DNA of 19,293 bases, taken from positions 1-19,293 of the forward strand of contig LGRX02012632.1 in the NCBI GenBank assembly GCA_001247695.2. The letters are read 5' to 3'. Source of the stretch: Cymbomonas tetramitiformis. Its lineage: Eukaryota; Chlorophyta; Pyramimonadophyceae; Pyramimonadales; Pyramimonadaceae. The first letter of the stretch is position 1. Each line of letters opens with the position of its first letter. The position numbers were made by a program, and so were the translations under genes. Shown in pieces: positions 16,401-19,293 of the stretch. The notes below the pieces were generated by a model. It was given only the letters and a program-made list of their open reading frames with translations. It was not told where the DNA came from and made no database searches.

Positions 16401-19293
16401 CCGCCACGGCCGATGCTCCGGCTGCACGCATACCTGCATACCTGGGAGCTGTGCGCCAGCAATTCCACAACCAAAGGAATGCCCTTCCACCAGCTGTCTG
16501 CTTGAGGGCCCCTTACGCTCCCATTTGCATGTGGTGCTGACTGCGGCCGGCACATTGCAAAGTACTTGCATGCACTAAGGCCGTGCGGACTCCCATGCGT
16601 TGATGTGAATGCGAGGTGGGAGTGTGTTTTGATGCAGTGCAAAGTTAAGGCTCCAGCCAGCAACGACCGTGCAGGCCCGCCACACGCTGGTACTCAGTGT
16701 GCTGGAGATTCTTGGTACACTCTTCTCCTTCCCCCCCTGCTTCTCCTTCTCCCTTACTTGCAGCAGAAGGCACCCAAGTTGCGCTCTCTCTCTTTCTCCC
16801 TTACTTACTCGGGCAATCTCTCTCTCTAAGTACGCCACGTAGCGATGTTGCTCTGTCTCTCTTTTGGGGCGTCACACGGCCCTCTCCATGTCTATTGGCG
16901 CGTCAAGCCCTGCGCCGCCTTCAAAAACACCACCATTGGTGAGCATGCTAATCATTGTACCCGTGCGGGCACAACTCTGAGGAGCTCATGGTGTGGCTAC
17001 TCCCCTACCTTGTGGAATTTCCTCGCATGTGGGCAGGTCAGTAGGGCGCCTCGGTGAATGCGGTCTGCTCGGTGCCGGAGATGAAGCATTGGATGGATAT
17101 CTGTTTTCTCTGCTTTGGCTTTGCTGGTGGAACACGGTCTTGGCAGATTTGCCGTCTGCTTACCGGGGCTCGAGACAGGCTGAGCTGCTCACTGCACAAG
17201 GCTCCCCTACAAGGGATCCTACTGTGGTCTCTTCTAACCATCCGGGCCATTGGTGACAGGCAGGGATAGAGACAGGAGGTGGGTATTGGTGCTTCAGGCC
17301 TCACCCACATCCAGAATTCTTGTGTCGGGTCAGTGGAGAAGCGGGGCATCTCGGGAGGACAGAAAAAGCGGGTCAACATCGGTGTGTGCACCCCGGCCCC
17401 TGCTGTACCCCATCGGCATAGCCGCCCCCCTTCACACTTCTCACCGCTTGTCTCCACGCTTCGCACGCACACCTCGACGGTGAATGGTCTCTGCCCCGAT
17501 GCCACGTCAGCATCTTTCGGTGCATTCAACTGGGCTCCTCGCGCCTTCCTCTTGATGGACAAGCTGCTGCGATGCCACATACAGCATCTCGCGTTGCATG
17601 TCTCTGTGCTCTGCGTGTCCCTCGCTGGCGGAGGGGGCACTGCCCTGATGCTGTGCTAACCTTGGCGTCCGATCAGCGAAACTGTTTGACCGTTCGATGA
17701 TACAAGAAGATCCAACAAGACACCTCTGATGATGTGACACCTGGCAGCGCTGCTTGATACAATTGAACACAGATGATGAAATCATCAATCCAGGCCTTCG
17801 TCAAAAAACGTCGCATTCCGCGCGGCTCACCCCTAGCTCATTGCGCTTTCAAGCATAACCGTAACAGCGGTTAGAAGAAAGATTCCGCCCAGTAATCATC
17901 ACACTTGACTTTCAAGCATAACCATAATAGCGGTTAGAAGAAAGATTCCGCCCAGTAATCATCACACTTGACTTTCAAGCATAGCTTGTAACGAAAGCGG
18001 ATTCAGGAGAAAGATTAGCCAGTAATCACATCACACTTGACTTTTCAAGCATAACCGGCTAACAGCGGTTGAAGAAAGATTCAACCCAGTAATCATCACA
18101 CTTGACTTTCAAGCATAGCACGTAACAGCGGATTTAGAAGAAAATTCCGCCAGTGATCATCACACTTGACTTCAAGCATAACTTGCAGTAACAGCGGTTA
18201 GAAGAAAGATTCGCCCAGTGATCATCACAATTGACTTTCAAGCATAACCGTAACAGCGGTTAGGAGAAAGATTCATAGTAATGTCACACTTGACTTTCAG
18301 AGCATAACCGTAACAGCCGGTTAAGAGAAAATTCCGCGTGTCATACGCGACTTTCCAGGCATAACGTAACAGCGGTTAGAAGAAAGATTCCGCCCGTGTC
18401 CATCACTTGACTTAAACTTGCCGTAACAGCGGCGGTTGAAAGGTCCGCCCAGTGATCATCACATGACTTTCAAAGCATAACACGTAACAGCGGTTAGAAG
18501 AAAATTCCGCCCAGTGATCATGCAATTGACTTTCAAGCATAACCGTAACAGCGGTTAGGAGAAAGATTCCGCCCAGTAATCATCACACTTGACTTTCAAG
18601 CATAACCGTAACAGCGGTTAGAAGAAAGATTCCGCCCAGTAATCATCACACTTGACTTTCAAGCATAACCGTAACAGCGGTTAGAAGAAAGATTCCGCCC
18701 AGTGATCATCACAATTGACTTTCAAGCATAACCGTAACAGCGGTTAGAAGAAAGATTCCGCCCAGTAATCATCACACTTGACTTTTGTATTCACCGTTCA
18801 CCTTTACCACTCACCACCGACGCTGGCAGGCAGATGCCAGGAGGTGTTGTGATGATACGGGCAGGAGTCCTCTCCCACGCAAGCAACCCGATGTTACAAG
18901 CGAGACAAGCCCGTTGGCTAATCCTCGCCTCTTTATGGAGGCTCCACCTGCGGGAGTGGTGGATGTCGAAAGATCGAAGGGGAGGGCCCTTGGCAGGGGT
19001 GGAGATGGTGGCCGATCCCTCTGTCCTCTTTCTTGATGAGCCCACGAGTGGGCTAGGAGCGACTGACACCTTGCTGGTGATGAAAGCGCTCCACAGCTTT
19101 GCCCTCAACCGCCACACCGTCATCGCCGTCATCCACCAGCCCCGCTACCAGGTGCGCAACGGCGCGGATTGGCCTTGCACATGCTCCTCCCTCCCTAGCT
19201 TGAGCTTCCGGGATGACGCCTTGTCACAACATGACGCTCGGAAGCCTGGAGGGGCTGCGTAGTCACACGAATATGTGACTCAAGAATATGTTA
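10322..19293 (+). CDS. ABCG half-transporter with Cys-rich ectodomain (split gene, 3' end missing)
   Basis: The exons described below read as one protein: signal peptide, several Cys-rich segments, one membrane span, a basic linker, and an ABC nucleotide-binding domain. This order is the one known for plant ABCG24/ABCG28-type half-transporters, which carry an extracellular Cys-rich region before the ATPase and six membrane helices after it. Such proteins sit in a membrane and couple ATP hydrolysis to export of lipids or other hydrophobic substrates; the substrate here cannot be inferred. Ten intron joints have matching phases and GT/AG borders, which strongly supports the model. The 3' half (rest of the ATPase and the membrane domain) lies beyond the window. 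Weak points are the exons between 10772 and 11454, the start of the exon near 14121, and the exon between 16252 and 17275. Confidence 0.85.
10772..10905 (+). CDS. ABCG candidate exon: first Cys-rich segment
   Basis: Follows an AACAG acceptor and fits the phase of exon 1. It encodes APCDAGEVDQVDSG and, later, RCDAGFQCLDCD. Cys pairs of the form CxxG-x-C fit the repeated Cys-rich modules of this family. The 3' border is uncertain: a donor after CLDCD (10905) or after 10930 is possible. A small extra exon near 10684-10757 (TEKVSIYYDGIMF) may precede it. Confidence 0.45.
11082..11170 (+). CDS. ABCG possible exon: Cys-rich, frame uncertain
   Basis: After a TTTCGCAG acceptor, two frames are Cys-rich: CACNPIIY...ACGCAPC, and DDGLACQRLRLCALHC. 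One of them probably belongs to the ectodomain, but I could not fix either frame or border by phase. The coordinates are approximate. Confidence 0.3.
11294..11454 (+). CDS. ABCG exon: Cys-rich module (CLIGDHCPEGT)
   Basis: Encodes AEGAVACVDGS, then CVLCLIGDHCPEGTVNR. The C-x3-G-x-HCP pattern matches the CPLGAHCP module of plant ABCG24/28 proteins. The donor is AG|GTATGA, phase 2. The start is taken at a TTTGTAG acceptor directly after an in-frame stop and is less certain. Confidence 0.7.
11695..11887 (+). CDS. ABCG exon: Cys-rich modules
   Basis: Follows GATTTCAG. One base completes the split Arg codon from 11454. It encodes YGLSTATLCPDGMLCKPESG and RCPTGHQCGAGTAYVSEH, i.e. two CPxG-x-xC modules. 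It ends TGCCAG before GTGTGC in phase 0. The preceding intron is 240 bp. Confidence 0.8.
12192..12276 (+). CDS. ABCG exon: short Cys-rich segment (PSGYYCGPG)
   Basis: Starts after TACCCCAG in phase 0, matching the upstream exon, and encodes VRDDDPSGYYCGP with a donor GTATCG in phase 1. The GYYC motif is typical of these ectodomains. The next intron (12277-12676) contains the 29-bp minisatellite. Confidence 0.75.
12317..12500. repeat. 29-bp GC-rich minisatellite inside an intron
   Basis: About six copies of a 29-bp unit, TGAGTGTAYGGCACCGCGCC plus CGCGCCCGC; edge copies are truncated by loss of one GCGCCC block. It lies wholly within intron 12277-12676. Since 29 is not a multiple of 3, the minus-strand open frames across it are artefacts. 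Confidence 0.9.
12677..12762 (+). CDS. ABCG exon: Cys-rich module (CRKGKYCPNAT)
   Basis: Starts after CTTGCAG. Two bases complete the Gly codon left by 12276 (an AG nine bases later is also in phase). It encodes YETLTAEPNLFFQQCRKGKYCPNAT and then a donor GTGCGC in phase 0. Joined to the next exon it reads YCPNATARLACPEGHYC, which aligns closely with the plant pattern YCP-x3-T-x4-C-x3-HYC. Confidence 0.8.
12968..13034 (+). CDS. ABCG exon: last Cys-rich module (CPEGHYCK)
   Basis: Follows GGCTTACAG in phase 0 and encodes ARLACPEGHYCKLMVSQPEK, then CP. This is the final juxtamembrane Cys motif of the ectodomain. The donor GTACGC leaves one base, which fits the next exon. Confidence 0.8.
13399..13483 (+). 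CDS. ABCG exon: transmembrane segment
   Basis: Encodes RTILLITAFCIIWGVKVVFA then VAYERR. This is a single hydrophobic span followed by basic residues, so the positive-inside rule places the following linker and ATPase in the cytosol. The acceptor is CCCCGGCAG (13398) or CAG three bases later; both keep phase. The donor GTGACC leaves two bases. Confidence 0.8.
13654..13723 (+). CDS. ABCG exon: cytosolic linker helix
   Basis: The acceptor GGTACAG fits the split codon from 13483. It encodes VLEARAIEQTINLSEMKQKL then RQQ, a charged and probably helical stretch like the basic linker that follows the membrane span in plant homologues. The donor GTACGG is in phase 0. Confidence 0.7.
13780..13903 (+). 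CDS. ABCG exon: basic linker, continued
   Basis: After a TCTAAG acceptor in phase 0, encodes VLRALRDVPSYLKSLATRHS followed by PRSRLRGRSMPAIATDG. This is Arg-rich and fits a cytosolic linker. The preceding intron is only 56 bp (44 bp if the earlier CAG is used). The 3' end is uncertain; the frame stays open to 14034. Confidence 0.55.
14121..14196 (+). CDS. ABCG exon: start of the ATPase domain
   Basis: Encodes GFKPCNMPITISFHQICLSL then PDNTT, matching the first strands of ABCG ATPase domains (family pattern ISFxxLxLxL). The acceptor is probably CCCCCCTCAG. The frame is open from 14035, so an earlier start is possible. The donor ACG|GTTTCG is in phase 0 and joins the next exon as NTT-ILDDVSG. 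Confidence 0.7.
14400..14463 (+). CDS. ABCG exon: ATPase, up to Walker A
   Basis: Encodes ILDDVSGRFSHSQLAAIMGP then SG. This is the strand leading into the P-loop, as in the family pattern VxG-x5-AIMGPSG. The acceptor is TTGGACCAG and the donor GTGCAC splits the Gly codon of the P-loop (phase 1). Confidence 0.9.
14864..14922 (+). CDS. ABCG exon: Walker A
   Basis: GA completes the split Gly codon, giving GPSG-CGKTS: an intact Walker A with Lys and Thr. It continues LINVLSGKAGRHGK. The acceptor is GTGGCGCAG and the donor AAG|GTGCGC is in phase 0. The following 1.2-kb intron carries the 49-bp array. Confidence 0.92.
14950..15733. repeat. 49-bp minisatellite, 16 copies, inside an intron
   Basis: Exactly 16 full units of 49 bp (ATGCGCYGGGGCAGCTCTCC, then AGTCCGCTCGATCACAGCGTCCCAGCTGC), plus a 6-base start of a seventeenth. 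The only variation I see is C or T at unit position 7. Three units make 147 bp, so all frames stay open and long false proteins appear in each. The array lies within intron 14923-16123. Confidence 0.97.
16124..16251 (+). CDS. ABCG exon: Q-loop region
   Basis: The acceptor GGATCAG is in phase 0 with Walker A exon. It encodes VSGYVAVNEKPFSAAEMKGV, then MGFVPQDDTVLDDLTVLENIQF. FVPQDD is the ABCG Q-loop and LTVLENI the conserved helix that follows. The donor is probably AG|GTGCTC at 16252; donors near 16262-16269 are also possible. Confidence 0.92.
17147..17223 (+). CDS. ABCG candidate exon: helical subdomain
   Basis: Tentative. After CTTGGCAG the frame reads DLPSAYRGSRQAELLTAQ, resembling the RLPxxxxxxxKxxLV stretch expected between Q-loop and signature. 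A donor GTGGTC at 17224 in phase 0 fits the next exon through a 52-bp intron. The joint to 16251 is not in phase unless a later donor (16269) is used. Confidence 0.35.
17276..17381 (+). CDS. ABCG exon: signature motif
   Basis: Encodes GLTHIQNSCVGSVEKRGISG then GQKKRVNIG. ISGGQKKR is an intact ABC signature (C-loop) of ABCG type. The start is either after AGACAG (17275, in phase with the candidate exon) or after GCTTCAG (17297). The donor GTGTGT leaves one base, which fits the next exon 1.6 kb downstream. Confidence 0.9.
17846..18786. repeat. 63-bp minisatellite, ~15 copies, inside an intron
   Basis: Unit CTTTCAAGCATAACCGTAAC, then AGCGGTTAGAAGAAAGATTCCGCCCAGTAATCATCACACTTGA. Each unit carries a short inverted repeat, TAACCG/CGGTTA. 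Copies 1-2 and 12-15 are almost identical, while copies 3-11 (about 17972-18490) have many small indels. The array lies inside intron 17382-18996 of the ABCG gene. Confidence 0.93.
18997..19151 (+). CDS. ABCG exon: Walker B, D-loop and H-loop
   Basis: The acceptor CTTGGCAG gives two bases that complete the Gly codon: VNIG-VEMVADPSVLFLDEP. Walker B (SVLFLDEP, catalytic Glu present) is followed by TSGLGATD, where the D-loop Asp of the usual SGLD is Gly (19056-19058). The switch His is present in VIHQPRYQ. The donor CAG|GTGCGC is in phase 0. The next exon lies outside the window. Confidence 0.92.
19152..19293 (+). other. start of a further ABCG intron, truncated by the window
   Basis: Begins with GTGCGC after the H-loop exon. 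No continuation of the ATPase (expected FxxFDxLxLL) is seen before the window ends. Confidence 0.6.

Noticed and set aside
17846..18786. CRISPR-like array
   Set aside because: Units are contiguous with no unique spacers, and the context is a eukaryotic intron. The 49-bp and 29-bp arrays were rejected for the same reason.

Overview
The window is eukaryotic nuclear DNA. It shows spliceosomal-type GT/AG introns with matching phases, several transposable-element classes and many satellite arrays. I see no bacterial gene organisation. The one clear host gene is an ABCG half-transporter with the cysteine-rich extracellular N-terminus known from plant ABCG24/ABCG28-type proteins. This suggests an alga or related protist, but the species cannot be named from the sequence.

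Left part (1-7600): a nested stack of mobile elements. The outer layer is a minus-strand gene for an endonuclease/exonuclease/phosphatase (EEP) domain of the kind found in non-LTR retrotransposons. It is broken into three pieces (7592-7056, 6808-6578, 1559-968). A 247-bp insertion (6809-7055) separates the first two pieces. A 5.0-kb insertion (1560-6577, with target duplication CCGGC) separates the last two. Removing both insertions restores one reading frame at both joints. The 5.0-kb insertion has ~255-bp direct terminal repeats, a short internal region without recognisable gag/pol, and candidate priming sites, so it looks like a non-autonomous LTR retroelement. A complete 2,987-bp hAT-type DNA transposon (3505-6491) sits in its right terminal repeat. 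The hAT has an 8-bp target duplication (ACGAGCAC), ~12-bp terminal inverted repeats and an uninterrupted ~739-codon minus-strand transposase. The left terminal repeat serves as the natural empty site. The EEP gene also carries a frameshift near 1265 and is cut off before any reverse-transcriptase domain by a 10-bp satellite (120-966).

Middle (7600-10320): AT-rich sequence with an eight-copy satellite (8020-8470), a palindrome at 9482-9535 flanked by G-run/A+T direct repeats, and no gene I can support.

Right part (10322-19293, plus strand): the ABCG gene. It starts with a signal peptide exon, followed by several Cys-rich exons, one transmembrane exon, a basic cytosolic linker, and then the nucleotide-binding domain split over at least six exons: Walker A (14864-14922), Q-loop (16124-16251), signature (17276-17381), and Walker B/D-loop/H-loop (18997-19151). 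The window ends before the C-terminal membrane domain. Three of its introns each hold a different minisatellite: 29 bp, 49 bp x16 and 63 bp x15. The long open frames seen across these arrays are artefacts of the repeats.
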